Shown one piece after another: positions 49,620-60,121 of a DNA stretch of 64,000 bases; position 1 is the first letter of the stretch, and every line of letters starts with the position of its first letter. The position numbers and the translations under genes were made by a program. The notes beneath the pieces were generated by a model, which was given only the letters and a program-made list of their open reading frames with translations, made no database searches and was not told where the DNA came from. This stretch comes from Microthrixaceae bacterium (lineage in GTDB: Bacteria > Actinomycetota > Acidimicrobiia > Acidimicrobiales > DATDAH01), in contig JACJWK010000015.1 of the NCBI GenBank assembly GCA_020637195.1, positions 1 through 64,000 on the forward strand, written 5' to 3'.

Positions 49620-50417
49620 CTACAGCGAGACGAAGAGCTCGGCCGCCACCGGGCAGTCGGTGCGGCGCAGGGCGTCGGCGACGGGCTGCGGGCCGGTCGG
49701 GCCCACCACCTGGTCGACCAGCGCGAGGGGGACGAGCTCGTCGTCGGCCTCCCAGGGCTCGGCCGCCGCGTCGACCAGGCCGCTGAGCGCGTCCCACACC
49801 CGCTGGGGGACGAGCCGGCCGACGCCCGCGACGAGCCAGACCGGGCGTCCGTCGTGGCGGGCCACCGCGGCCGCAGCACGGGAGCCCGCGACGCCGACGA
49901 AGGCGTCCGGGCCCACGGCCGAGGCCTCGAGCACCACGACGTCGGCTGCCGCCGCGGCGGCACCCAGGCCCTGGGTGGCCACGTCGACCGCCTCGACGTC
50001 GGCCGCGAGCAGGCGGCGCACGAGCCCCGAGCCCTCGCCCAGGACGTCGACGACGAGCGCCTCGACGTCCCCCCGGCGCGGGAGCGCCTCGCCCACCAGG
50101 TCGGGCCACCCCAGCACGCACGCGGTGGCGTCGTCGGGGAGGGCGTGGGCGAGCTCGACCGCGGTGCGGTCGGCGTCGATCTCGTCGGCCGCCCGCCACG
50201 CCTCGGGCATCGGGTCCCCGGCGGTGAGGACCCGGCCGCACAGCCACCAGAGCGCGCCGCAGGCGGGATGGCGGTGCACGATCCGCCGGCAGGCCGTGAC
50301 CATGCCGGCCGGGTCACCCCCGAAGGCACCGAGCGCGGATGCGGTCTCCTGGACCAGCAGCGACTGGTCGACACCGGACGCCCGGGCCACGTACCGGAGC
50401 CGCTCAATCGGGTGCAC
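49620..50417 (-). CDS. eIF2B/IF-2B-like Rossmann protein
   Basis: A 265-residue protein beginning VHPIERLRYVARASGVDQSLLVQETASALGAF. The central and C-terminal parts, AADVVVLEASAVGPDAFVGVAGSRAAAAVARHDGRPVWLVAGVGRLVP, resemble the ligand-binding Rossmann domain of eIF2B alpha-type proteins and methylthioribose-1-phosphate isomerases. It lacks a clear catalytic Cys-Asp pair of the isomerase, so the function is unclear. Start is GTG with a leaderless -10. Conserved actinobacterial protein. Confidence 0.6.
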   Translation of the reverse strand: MHPIERLRYVARASGVDQSLLVQETASALGAFGGDPAGMVTACRRIVHRHPACGALWWLCGRVLTAGDPMPEAWRAADEIDADRTAVELAHALPDDATACVLGWPDLVGEALPRRGDVEALVVDVLGEGSGLVRRLLAADVEAVDVATQGLGAAAAAADVVVLEASAVGPDAFVGVAGSRAAAAVARHDGRPVWLVAGVGRLVPQRVWDALSGLVDAAAEPWEADDELVPLALVDQVVGPTGPQPVADALRRTDCPVAAELFVSL

Positions 50418-50424
50418 GGCGGCG

Positions 50425-50430
50425 AGGGTA
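50425..50430 (-). promoter_or_regulatory. -10 box, leaderless promoter
   Basis: Minus-strand TACCCT ends 7 bases before the GTG at 50417. Confidence 0.42.
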
Positions 50431-50504
50431 CCGCCGCCGGTCGGCGCCACGACGGGGCCGGGCGGCGGCGGCCCTGGAGTTCGTTCGGGCCCGGGCGGTC
50501 CGGC

Positions 50505-50510
50505 TAGTTT
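50505..50510 (+). promoter_or_regulatory. -10 box, leaderless promoter
   Basis: TAGTTT ends 8 bases before the GTG at 50519. Confidence 0.48.
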
Positions 50511-50518
50511 CTGCGACC

Positions 50519-51022
50519 GTGGCGACTGCTCCTCCTGCCGACCTCGAGCTCACCCCGCTGGACGGCGACGGCCGACCGCTGGCCGAGTGGCTCACCACGT
50601 TCCGCCTCGTCGCGGTCGTCGTCGACCCGTTCACGTGGGAGAGCTCCTGGCTGCTCGAGACCGCCGGGCGCATCCTGCGCACCTTCGCCGACGCCGACTG
50701 CCGCACCGCGTTCGTGGTCACGGGCAACGCCGACGAGGCCCGCCAGTTCCTCGGCCCGTGGACCGAGCGCATCCTCACCTTCACCGACCCCGACCGGGCC
50801 GCGGTGCGGGCGCTCGGCCTCGAGCAGCTCCCGGCGTTCGTCAACATCGCCCAGGACGGCACCCTGGCCGGCGTCGCCGAGGGCTGGCAGCCCGACGAGT
50901 GGCGGGCGGCCGCCCAGGACGCCGGCCGCGTGCTCGGCTGGAGCACCCCGGTGATCCCGGCCAACGGCGATCCCGGCCCCTTCGAGGGCTCCCCCGCCCT
51001 CGGCACCCCCGCCGACGCCTGA
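50519..51022 (+). CDS. Conserved protein, thioredoxin-like fold suspected
   Basis: A 167-residue protein with no signal peptide. It alternates predicted strands and helices: RLVAVVVDPFTWESSWLLETAGRILRTF, TAFVVTGNADEARQFLGPWTERILTFTDPDRAAVRALGLEQLPAFVNIAQDGTLAGVAEGWQPDEWRAAAQDAGRVLGW. The cis-proline-like LPAFVNI and end GWQPDEW are reminiscent of redoxin folds, but no CxxC is present. Divergent from the eIF2B-like gene. The function is unknown. Confidence 0.6.
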   Translation: MATAPPADLELTPLDGDGRPLAEWLTTFRLVAVVVDPFTWESSWLLETAGRILRTFADADCRTAFVVTGNADEARQFLGPWTERILTFTDPDRAAVRALGLEQLPAFVNIAQDGTLAGVAEGWQPDEWRAAAQDAGRVLGWSTPVIPANGDPGPFEGSPALGTPADA

Positions 51023-51110
51023 ACCCCCTCGCGCCCCGGCCACGGTGCTGCCGCGCACGGAGCGCCGACCGCACGATGGCGACCGCGGCCTCGCGGAGCA
51101 GCGGCCGGGA

Positions 51111-51130
51111 CGGCCGGCGGGCGCCGGCCG
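51111..51130. terminator. Perfect 8-bp hairpin between convergent genes
   Basis: CGGCCGGC, a 4-base loop and GCCGGCCG lie between the plus gene ending at 51022 and fumC ending at 51140. Confidence 0.45.
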
Positions 51131-51139
51131 GGCGCCGCG

Positions 51140-52561
51140 CTACGAGCGCAGGCCCCCGCGGGTCATGGCCTCGACGTCGAGCACCCGGTCGAGCTCGTCC
51201 TCGCTCATCAGGCCCCGCTCCAGCACCACCTCGCGGATGGTGCGGTCCTCGGCCATCGACGCCTTGATCACGTCGGCCACCACCTCGTAGCCGAGAACCG
51301 GGTTCAGCGCCGTGCCGATGGCGGGGGACGACTCGGCGTAGCGCCGGCACGCCTCGACGTCGGCCTCGATCCCGAGGACGCAGCGGTCCGCCAGCACCCG
51401 GGAGGCGGCGGCGAGGAGACGGATCGACTCGAGCAGGTTCCGGCCCATCACGGGCAGGTAGACGTTGAGCTCGAAGTTGCCCTGCGAGCCCGCGAAGGCC
51501 ACCGCCGCGTCGTTGCCGATGACCTGCGCCGCCACCTGGGTGACGGCCTCGGGGATCACCGGGTTGACCTTGGCGGGCATGATCGACGAGCCCGGCTGGA
51601 GGTCGGGCAGGCGGATCTCGGCCAGGCCGGTGCGGGGCCCGCTGGCCATCCAGCGCAGGTCGTTGGCGATCTTGACGAGGGCCACGGCCAGGCGGCGGCA
51701 GTGTCCCGACGCCTCGACCAGCGCGTCGCGGGCGCCCTGCGCCGCGAAGTGGTCGCGCGCCTCGCTGAGGGGGAGGTCGGTCCGGTGGGCCAGGCCCTGC
51801 ACGACCGACGAGGCGAACCCCCGCGGGGCGTTGATGCCCGTGCCCACCGCGGTCCCGCCGAGGGGCAGCTCGGCGACGGAGGCGACGCACGACCGGATGC
51901 GCTCCGAGGCGTCGTGGACCTGCGCGGCGTAGCCCCCGAACTCCTGGCCCAGCGTGACGGGCGTGGCGTCCATGAGGTGGGTGCGACCCGACTTGACGAC
52001 GTCGGCGAACTCGAGCGCCTTGGCGTGCAGGGCCGCGTGCAGGTCGTCGAGCGCGGGCAGCAGGTCGGTGTGGAGCCCCGTCGCCGCCGCGAGGTGGATG
52101 GCCGACGGGAACACGTCGTTCGAGGACTGGGAGGCGTTGACGTGGTCGTTCGGGTGCACCGCACCCGGCTCGCCGAGGGCCTCGGACGCCAGGTTGGCCA
52201 GCACCTCGTTCATGTTCATGTTCGAGGACGTGCCGGACCCGGTCTGGAAGACGTCGACGGGGAACTGGTCGTCCCAGTCCCCGGCCGCGACCGCCTCGGC
52301 GGCCTCGGCGATGGCCCCGCCGATGCGGGCGTCGACCGCGGGCACGTCGTCCCGATCGGCGTTGACCCGGGCGGCCTCGGCCTTGAGCAGGGCCAGGGCG
52401 TGGATGAGCGCGGGCTCGAGCGTGGTGCCCGAGATGGGGAAGTTGGCGACCGCGCGCTGGGTCTGGGCGGCCCAGCGGGCGTCGGCGGGCACCCGGATCT
52501 CGCCCATCGAGTCGTGTTCGATCCGGAAGTCGGAGGCCGCGTCGGAGGTCATCTCGTCCAC
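51140..52561 (-). CDS. fumC: Class II fumarate hydratase
   Basis: A 473-residue fumarase C. MGEIRVPADARWAAQTQRAVANF, GSGTSSNMNMNEVLANLA, and the signature GSSIMPAKVNPVIPEA (about 325) are diagnostic; HLMDATPVTLGQE and the SS-loop are also present. It hydrates fumarate to malate in the TCA cycle as a homotetramer. The GTG at 52561 is preferred because of a leaderless -10; an ATG at 52552 would be three residues shorter. Confidence 0.94.
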   Translation of the reverse strand: MDEMTSDAASDFRIEHDSMGEIRVPADARWAAQTQRAVANFPISGTTLEPALIHALALLKAEAARVNADRDDVPAVDARIGGAIAEAAEAVAAGDWDDQFPVDVFQTGSGTSSNMNMNEVLANLASEALGEPGAVHPNDHVNASQSSNDVFPSAIHLAAATGLHTDLLPALDDLHAALHAKALEFADVVKSGRTHLMDATPVTLGQEFGGYAAQVHDASERIRSCVASVAELPLGGTAVGTGINAPRGFASSVVQGLAHRTDLPLSEARDHFAAQGARDALVEASGHCRRLAVALVKIANDLRWMASGPRTGLAEIRLPDLQPGSSIMPAKVNPVIPEAVTQVAAQVIGNDAAVAFAGSQGNFELNVYLPVMGRNLLESIRLLAAASRVLADRCVLGIEADVEACRRYAESSPAIGTALNPVLGYEVVADVIKASMAEDRTIREVVLERGLMSEDELDRVLDVEAMTRGGLRS

Positions 52562-52568
52562 CTACCCG

Positions 52569-52574
52569 ACGCTA
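52569..52574 (-). promoter_or_regulatory. -10 box, leaderless fumC promoter
   Basis: Minus-strand TAGCGT ends 7 bases before the GTG at 52561. Confidence 0.4.
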
Positions 52575-52642
52575 CCGGCGCCCGCCCCCTCGGTCGCCGC
52601 CCACCGCCGGGTCCGGGGCCCGGACCCGGGCCGGGCGCCGCA

Positions 52643-52666
52643 GCCGAGGCCGAGGCCGAGGCCGAG
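52643..52666. repeat. Hexanucleotide tandem repeat
   Basis: GCCGAG occurs four times in tandem in the intergenic gap between fumC and the esterase-like lipoprotein gene. It is a simple GC-rich repeat with no evident function. Confidence 0.7.
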
Positions 52667-52678
52667 CGGGGCCGGGGC

Positions 52679-53550
52679 TCAGTCCGTGCCCACGAGCGGG
52701 TGGGCCACGAAGAAGTCCCAGAACCCGTCGTTCCCGTCGGCCTGGCCCGCCACGGTCAGCGACCGCAGCGCCGACCCCTCGTCGCAGCCCTGGTAGTCGC
52801 CCTGGATGTCGCCGGGCGTCCCCGCGTCGTAGGGCACGAGGTCGGGCTCGGGATCGCAGCCGTAGCGCTGCGCCCACGGACCCAGGTCGGCGTCGAAGCC
52901 GGGGAGCACCACCACGGGGACCGGGCGCGCCTGCTCGCACGGGTCGGGGTCGGGGACCACGCCGACGAACCCGGCGGCCGCGATCCGGTCGGCGGCGTCG
53001 CAGGCGAGCCGGGCCGCCATCACCGACCCGTCGCCGCTGCCCACCGCGAACACGCGGTCGGGGTCGAGGCAGAACGTCCGGCCCGCCTGGTCCAGCACGG
53101 CCTCCACGAACGCGACGTCGGTCGACGCCTCGCCGGCGTCCCACGTGGGCGGGTCGCCGAGTCCCTGCGGGGTCACCAGCACGAAGCCGTGGGCGTCGGC
53201 CGACGTGCGCAGACCGCTGGCCTCGTCCTGTTGGGCCGCCGTGGCGCCGGTGTTGTGCAGGCTGACCACCACCGGCATGGCGACCCCCTCGTAGGAGGAG
53301 GGGACGTACCGGAGGTAGGTGCGGGTCACCCCGTCCACCTCGACGGCCTCCACCGTCGCTCCCGGCGCCACGTCGGCGCCCGCCACGCACGTGGGATCGA
53401 GGGCGGCCTCGAGGTCCTCGACCGTCGTGGTCGGCGGCGTGGTGGTGGTGACCGAGCGGGGGAGGTCGGCGGACCCGCAGGCGGCGGCGCCGAGTGCCAG
53501 CAGCGCCGTCGCCGTCGCTGCCGCGATCCACCCCCACCGGCGGCGCCGGC

Positions 53551-53554
<4 letters not shown>
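52679..53554 (-). CDS. LpqC/poly(3-hydroxybutyrate)-depolymerase-like lipoprotein lacking the nucleophile
   Basis: A 291-residue lipoprotein; the signal ends in ALGAAACGSAD (cysteine about 26). A Thr-rich linker is followed by an LpqC/PHB-depolymerase-like alpha/beta-hydrolase domain (VVVSLHNTGATAAQQDEASGLRTSADAHGFVLVTPQGLG). The expected GLSNGAMM nucleophile elbow reads VGSGDGSVMAARLAC, so Gly stands where Ser is expected. Esterase activity may therefore be lost or shifted. The GTG overlaps the ABC-F stop (GTGA). Confidence 0.72.
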
Positions 53555-55158
<1,604 letters not shown>

Positions 55159-55164
55159 CCCGCC

Positions 55165-55170
55165 ATTGTG
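55165..55170 (-). promoter_or_regulatory. Possible leaderless -10 box
   Basis: Minus-strand CACAAT ends 6 bases before the GTG at 55158. Confidence 0.35.
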
Positions 55171-55263
55171 CGGTCTGCCGGGGCCGGTGCGGTGGGAAAT
55201 AGACCACCGGTGCCCTCGTGTTGCCCACGAGGCCCCTCCCACCGACGACCCCAGGAGCCTCCC

Positions 55264-55650
55264 GTGCCCGTCGACCCCGACGTCAAGACCCTCGCCACCG
55301 GCCGCAACTTCGGCGCCCTCGCCTACCACCGCTCGGACGGCAGCATCGCCAACCACGTGATGTGGGTCGACGCCGACGACGACCACCTGCTCGTCAACAC
55401 CGAGGTGCACCGCGGCAAGTTCACGGCCATGACCAAGAACCCCGAGGTGACGATCACCATCTGGGACTCGGAGAACCCGTACCACTACGCCGAGGTGACC
55501 GGCCGGGTCGTCGACACGGACGACGGCGACGCCGCCCGCGCCCACATCGACGCCCTGTCCCAGCGCTACGAGGGCACGGACTACGCCAACCCCATCCAGA
55601 GCCGCCGCGTCATCGTCAAGATCGAACCGACCCGCCAGCGCGTCCAGTAG
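55264..55650 (+). CDS. F420/PPOX-type split-barrel protein
   Basis: A 128-residue protein of the TIGR F420-dependent PPOX class. DVKTLATGRNFGALAYHRSDGSIANHVMWVDADDDHLLVNTEVHRGKFTAMTKNPEVTITIWDSENPYHYAEVTGRVV is characteristic of F420-dependent biliverdin-reductase-like proteins. Start GTG with AGGAG six bases upstream. Function: F420H2-dependent reduction of a small compound, substrate unknown. It begins at the edge of the indel-dense region. Confidence 0.83.
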   Translation: MPVDPDVKTLATGRNFGALAYHRSDGSIANHVMWVDADDDHLLVNTEVHRGKFTAMTKNPEVTITIWDSENPYHYAEVTGRVVDTDDGDAARAHIDALSQRYEGTDYANPIQSRRVIVKIEPTRQRVQ

Positions 55651-56019
55651 CGGCGACGAGGGCTTCCTTCGACCGCTGGACCAGTTGGGCAGCGTCAGCG
55701 CCACTCTGGAAGCGCGGGGCGGTCACTGACCTGGCGAACGTCAATGGGTCATCCGCCGTGAAATCGGGCGCAGCTCGGATGGATGCGGGCTGGCGTCACC
55801 GATCCCGATGCCGTGGAACCGTTGATCGTCAGCCCCGAGGTCCGTCGGGAGGAATGACAGTGAATGCGGCTTGCCCTGGTTCGGCATCCGCCGGGACGGT
55901 CACGTCGAGCCTGAGACTGGTATCGTCATCAGCGCCGACTGACGGAGGCCGCCACCGTGCATCGGCAGCGACCCGGTGGATCGGACCGTGCCCCGGTCCA
56001 TGAGCGCGGCGTTGTGACC
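55651..56019. other. Degraded region without an intact gene
   Basis: No open reading frame here is convincing. Minus-strand fragments such as DPLTFARSVTAPRFQSGADAAQLVQRSKEALVAAT (about 55650-55760) and LDVTVPADAEPGQAAFTVIPPDG (about 55850-55920) look like pieces of proteins in different frames. Together with the neighbouring frameshifts this suggests decayed or poorly sequenced coding DNA. I see no RNA gene or promoter in it. Confidence 0.5.
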
Positions 56020-56404
56020 CAGCCCTCGCCGGTGGTCTGCTCAGGTGGCTCGCAGGCCTGGAGCACCAGCAGCGCTTCGTCATGGTGCTCACGTCGAACG
56101 CCTCGATCACCTCGACGTGATCAGGGCTGAGGATCAACCTGGCCACGGCACGCCGTCGCCGCGTTGCCGACGCGCAGCCACAACACCTTCGGCGGCGGAC
56201 CGCCGAGCGAACGCCAGCTGACGGAAGTCTGAGGAGTCCTTCGGGCGCGATCAGGTGGCCGTGCTCGCGAGGCGTACACCCAGGATCTCCTCGTCGGCAC
56301 GCGCCGTCGAGTCCGAGGTCGCTGACGTGCTCGCTCTCGGGGAAGACGTCGCGCAGGTGCCGGACCAGGTGCCGCGACAGGTTCTGGTCGAGGAGAAGCT
56401 TCAC
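56020..56404 (-). pseudogene. Decayed DUF5615 PIN-like toxin
   Basis: It begins with GTG overlapping the antitoxin stop (GTGA) and reads VKLLLDQNLSRHLVRHLRDVFPESEHVSDLGLDGA, the conserved start of DUF5615 (PIN-like) toxins. After this the similarity continues only by jumping frames: ADEEILG, REHGHLI, KDSSDFRQLAF, PPPKVLWLRVGNAATA, HVEVIEAFD and HHDEALLVLQACEPPEQTTGEGW. At least five indels would be needed. It pairs with a DUF433 antitoxin. Non-functional unless the indels are sequence errors. Confidence 0.72.
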
Positions 56405-56628
56405 GCGGTGGCGAGACGACGTTCCCGGAGGGCCGCGAACTCGGTGGCCTCCGATTTCCGAGGGCTGGCTCTGGGCCCGTGAGCTCGTGAGTCGTGGACG
56501 ATCTCGTCGGTGGTCATCCCGGAAGCGAGGTACTCGAGGACGTCGTACACCGCGATCCGGGTCCCCACGAAGCACGGCTTGCCGCTGCGGATGCCGGGGC
56601 GGGTCTCGATCACCGTCGTGAGGTCCAT
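56401..56628 (-). CDS. DUF433 antitoxin (internal segment garbled)
   Basis: A 75-residue protein, MDLTTVIETRPGIRSGKPCFVGTRIAVYDVLEYLASGMTTDEIVHD, matching DUF433 (VapB-like antitoxin of DUF5615). It ends with EFAALRERRLATA as expected. Residues about 47-61 (SRAHGPRASPRKSEA) do not fit; the DNA there reads HELT in another frame, so two compensating indels are likely. In a normal operon the toxin follows immediately, as here. The antitoxin may be damaged. Confidence 0.7.
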   Translation of the reverse strand: MDLTTVIETRPGIRSGKPCFVGTRIAVYDVLEYLASGMTTDEIVHDSRAHGPRASPRKSEATEFAALRERRLATA

Positions 56629-56732
56629 CGACCTCAACGGTACCGCCACCCCCCACTCCCGAACGCCCAGCGTTCGCCCCGACCGCGTCCGGATTTCGAC
56701 GGGATGCGGACCAGGGCGGCACTGCTCGTCAG

Positions 56733-58267
56733 CTAGTTGACCTGGCGGTCGCGGCCCTCCCAGTAGGGGGCGCGGAGCTTGAACTTCTGGAGCTTGCCGG
56801 TCGCCGTGCGGGCGAGCTCGTCGCGGAACTCGACGCTCGTCGGGCACTTGATAGTGGGCAGGCGCTCGCGGCAGTGGTCGATGAGGTCCTGCTCGGTCAC
56901 GTCGCCTGTCACGACCACGAGGGCCTTGACCGTCTCGCCCCACTTCTCGTCGGGGACGCCGATGACGCCACCTCGCCGACCGCCGGGTGGGAGAACAGCG
57001 CGTCCTCGACCTCGATGGACGAGACGTTCTCGCCGCCGGAGATGATCACGTCCTTCTTGCGGTCCGGAGATGGTGAGGTAGCTGTCGTCGATGGTGCCGC
57101 CGTCGCGCCGGTGTGGAACCAGCCGTCGACGATGGCGTCGGCGGTCGCCTCAGGCTGCTCCCAGTAGCCCTCGAGCACCATGTTCCCGCGGGCCAGCACC
57201 TCACCCTGGCCGTCGACCCGGACCTTCACGCCGACGACGGGGGCGCCGGCCCGGCTGAGCAGCTGCGCCCGCTCGTCGCTGGGCAGGTCGTCCCACTCCT
57301 CGCGCCCCCGGTTCATGGTCAGCACCGGGGCCGTCTCGGTGAGCCCGTAGATCTGGATGAACTCCCAGCCCAGCTCGGTCTCCACCCGCTCGATCGTGCG
57401 GGTCGGCGGCGGGGCCCCGGCCACGACGATGCGCGTGGTGCCGGCGCCGGGGATGGGACCGTCCCAGTCGGCGGCCGCGTCCAACACCGCGGCCACGACC
57501 GCCGGCGCGGCGCACAGCAGGGTGACGCCCTGGGCCTCGATGCGCCGCAGGATCTCGGCGCCGTCGATCTTGCGCAGCACGACCTGGCGCACGCCCATGC
57601 CCGACACCGCGTAGGGCATGCCCCAGCCGTTGCAGTGGAACATCGGGAGGGTGTGGAGGTACACGTCGCGGTCGTTCACGCCGGCGTGCCAGCCGAAGCC
57701 CATGGCGTTGATCCACAGGTTGCGGTGGGTCATCTGCACGCCCTTGGGGCGCGCCGTGGTGCCGCTCGTGTAGTTGATGGTGGCGGTGGCGTCCTCGTCG
57801 GGCTCCCACGGCTCGGGGTCGGCGTCGAGGTCCATGCCGAAGAGCTCGGCGTCGGTGTCGGCGCCGATCACCATGCGGCGGGGCGCGGCGACCGACGACA
57901 GCGCCTCGTCGAGCTCGGGGTCGACCAGCAGCAACGACGCCCCGCTGTGCTCGACGATGTAGGCGATCTCCGCCGGGCTGAGGCGGAAGTTGATGGGCAC
58001 GAACACCCGGCCCCAGCCGCTCACCCCGAAGAACGAGATCAGCATGCGGGCGGCGTTCTGGGAGACCATCGCCACCCGCTCGCCCCGGCCGATGCCCAGG
58101 GCGTCGAGCGCGGCGGCCTGCCCCCGGGCCAGCTCGGCGATGCGGGCGTAGGTCAGCTCGCCGAGCGACGCCGCCGGCTGGTCGGGCTCGTCGACCACCC
58201 CGATGCGCTCGCCGTAGACGTTGGCGGCCCGGTCGAGGTAGTCGCGGACGGTGAGGTCGACCTTCAT
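56733..58267 (-). pseudogene. Acyl-CoA synthetase (AMP-binding), frameshifted near the 3' end
   Basis: A fatty-acyl-CoA/AMP ligase of about 510 residues. NYTSGTTARPKGVQMTHRN (P-loop, about 175), FIQIYGLTETAPVLTM, and the tail PTIKCPTSVEFRDELARTATGKLQKFKLRAPYWEG (catalytic lysine) mark the family. Three indels are visible: +2 near 57105 (HTG to DGGTIDDSYLTIS), +1 near 57066 (DRKKDVII) and -1 near 56968 (VAVIGVPDEKWGE). The span is 1535 bases, 2 more than a multiple of three, equal to their sum. ATG at 58267 has AGGAGG upstream. Either decayed or mis-sequenced. Confidence 0.78.
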
Positions 58268-58337
58268 GGCGGGTCCTCCTGGGTTGCCGGATGAAGCGAG
58301 ACCGAGCGATGACGCGCCGGTCCGCAGAACTCGTTCC

Positions 58338-58377
58338 GGGTACTCCCCGCTGTCGCCCACGACACGGGCGAGTACCC
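58338..58377. terminator. Long hairpin, terminator of the SDR gene
   Basis: GGGTACTC and GAGTACCC close an inner stem (CCCG and TGTCG with CGACA and CGGG, one bulged C on each side) around a CCCA loop, 17 paired bases in all. It lies just downstream of the minus-strand SDR gene (ending 58407) and upstream of the acyl-CoA synthetase, so it probably ends SDR transcription. Confidence 0.55.
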
Positions 58378-58406
58378 AGAAGGGGGCGTGGTGGCGGGTG
58401 CGTGGG

Positions 58407-59189
58407 TCATCGGGCGGTGAACCCGCCGTCGACGGCGAGGACCTGGCCGGTGACGTACGTGCTGGCGTCGCCGGCGAGGAACAGCAACGCGCCGTCGAGC
58501 TCGTGCATCGCTCCGGGCCGGCGCATCGGCGTGTTGCGCTCGATCCAGCGCCGGCCGCCCTCGTCGTCGAGCATGGCCTCGGTGAGCTCGGACGCGAAGT
58601 AGCCGGGGGCGAGGGCGTTGACCCGCACGCCGGTGGTGGCCCACTGGCAGGCCAGCTCGCGGGTGAGGCCCACGACGGCGCTCTTGGCGGCGACGTAGCC
58701 GGCCTGGCTGTTCGGCGCCGCGGCGACGAGGCCGTGCACCGACGAGATGTTGACGATGCTGCCGGCGCCCGCGGGCACCATCCGAGCCGCGACGAGCCGG
58801 GTGAGCACGAACAGGGCGTTGAGGTCGACGTCGACCACTCGCCGGAACTCGGCCGGGTCCTCGTCCAGCGCCGGCTGCGGCCCGTCGCTGATGCCCGCGT
58901 TGTTCACGAGCACGTCGATGCGGCCGCCGGCCACCTCGTCGGCGGCGGTCACCAGCCGGGCGAGGTCGTCGTCCACCGCGACGTCACAGGCGACGGGGAC
59001 GAAGCGCTCGAGCTCCCCGGCCAGCGCCTCCATCCGGTCGAGGCGGCGGGCGCCCCCGACGACCGTGGCGCCGGCGGCGTGCAGCACCCGCGCGAACCGC
59101 TCGCCGAGGCCGCCCGACGCGCCGGTGACGATCGCCACCCGTCCGTCGAGCCGCAGCAGGGCGTCGGGCGTCGGCTCCGTCTCGTCCAC
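58407..59189 (-). CDS. Short-chain dehydrogenase/reductase (SDR)
   Basis: A 260-residue classical SDR. The cofactor motif is VAIVTGASGGLGERFARVL (TGxxxGxG, about 20-35), then NNAGIS, the catalytic Ser in INISSVHGLV, Tyr-x3-Lys in GYVAAKSAV, and the usual C-terminal LLFLAGDASTYVTGQVLAVDGG. Oxidoreductase with NAD(P)H; substrate unknown. Start is GTG with a leaderless -10 shared with the divergent LLM gene. Followed by a terminator hairpin. Confidence 0.9.
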   Translation of the reverse strand: MDETEPTPDALLRLDGRVAIVTGASGGLGERFARVLHAAGATVVGGARRLDRMEALAGELERFVPVACDVAVDDDLARLVTAADEVAGGRIDVLVNNAGISDGPQPALDEDPAEFRRVVDVDLNALFVLTRLVAARMVPAGAGSIVNISSVHGLVAAAPNSQAGYVAAKSAVVGLTRELACQWATTGVRVNALAPGYFASELTEAMLDDEGGRRWIERNTPMRRPGAMHELDGALLFLAGDASTYVTGQVLAVDGGFTAR

Positions 59190-59196
59190 GGGCGGA

Positions 59197-59202
59197 AGAG
59201 TA
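59197..59202 (-). promoter_or_regulatory. -10 box of the SDR gene (divergent region)
   Basis: Minus-strand TACTCT ends 7 bases before the GTG at 59189. On the other strand TAGTAAT (59201-59207) may serve the LLM gene starting at 59215, so two short promoters overlap in a 25-base gap. Confidence 0.42.
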
Positions 59203-59214
59203 GTAATGGGGGCG

Positions 59215-60114
59215 ATGAAGGTGCGCGTGGGGTACGGGCTCGGCGCCCGCAGCTCGACCAACGACCAGCCGCGGTTCGCCACCATGGTCGACGAGCTCGA
59301 GCGCCTGGGCTTCGACTCGCTCTGGCTGAGCGAGCGCATCGCCGCCGACGGGCCCGACCCGGTCGTCGGGATGGCCTTCGCCGCGGCCCGCACCACCCGC
59401 CTCAAGGTCGGGATGAGCGTGATGGTGCTTCCCGGGCGCAACCCGGTGCTGGTCGCCAAGGCCCTGGCCAGCCTCGACCGCTTGTCCGACGGCCGCCTGC
59501 TGCCGGCGTTCGGCCTCGGCGTGGTGGATCCCGGCGAGCAGCAGGCCTTCGGCGTGGACCGCACCGAGCGCGCGGCCATCTTCGACGAGGCCCTGCCCCT
59601 GATCCGCCGCCTCTGGACCGAGGACGCGGTCGACCACGACGGCCCCCACTTCCACCTCGAGGGGGCGGTGGTGCGGCCCCGGCCCGTGCAGCACCCGCTG
59701 GACGTGTGGCTCGGCGGCCAGGCCCCCTCCGAGCTGCGCCGGGTCGGCCGCCTGGGCGACGGCTGGCTGCCCTCGTTCTGTGACGCCGAGGACGTGCGCC
59801 GCGGGAAGGCCGTGATCGAGGCCGCCGCCGACGAGGCCGGGCGGGCCATCGACCCCGAGCACTTCGGGGCGCTCGTCGCCTACGCCGAGGGGGAGGTGCC
59901 CGACGGGCTGGCCCGGTTCATCGCCAGGCGCCGGCCGGACCTCGACGACCCCCGCCAGATCGTCCCGGCCAGCCTGCCGGCGCTCCGCGCCCGGCTCGAG
60001 GACCTGGTCGACGCGGGCGCCTCCAAGTTCGTGGTGCTGCCCCTCGCCGAGCCGGCCGACTGGGCCGACCACCTCGGCGCCGTGGCGGCGGCGGTGCTCC
60101 CCCTCCAGGGGTGA
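59215..60114 (+). CDS. LLM-class F420-dependent oxidoreductase
   Basis: A 299-residue luciferase-like TIM-barrel. VRVGYGLGARSSTNDQPRFATMVDELERLGFDSLWLSERI, GMSVMVLPGRNPVLVAKALASLDRLSDGRLLPAFGLG, and WLGGQAPSELRRVGRLGDGWLPSF are diagnostic of the F420-dependent family (TIGR-type, short variant). It probably transfers hydride from F420H2 to an unknown substrate. ATG at 59215 is preferred; an upstream ATG at 59206 is possible. Divergent from the SDR; convergent with the protease gene. Confidence 0.87.
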   Translation: MKVRVGYGLGARSSTNDQPRFATMVDELERLGFDSLWLSERIAADGPDPVVGMAFAAARTTRLKVGMSVMVLPGRNPVLVAKALASLDRLSDGRLLPAFGLGVVDPGEQQAFGVDRTERAAIFDEALPLIRRLWTEDAVDHDGPHFHLEGAVVRPRPVQHPLDVWLGGQAPSELRRVGRLGDGWLPSFCDAEDVRRGKAVIEAAADEAGRAIDPEHFGALVAYAEGEVPDGLARFIARRRPDLDDPRQIVPASLPALRARLEDLVDAGASKFVVLPLAEPADWADHLGAVAAAVLPLQG

Positions 60115-60121
60115 GCGCCCG

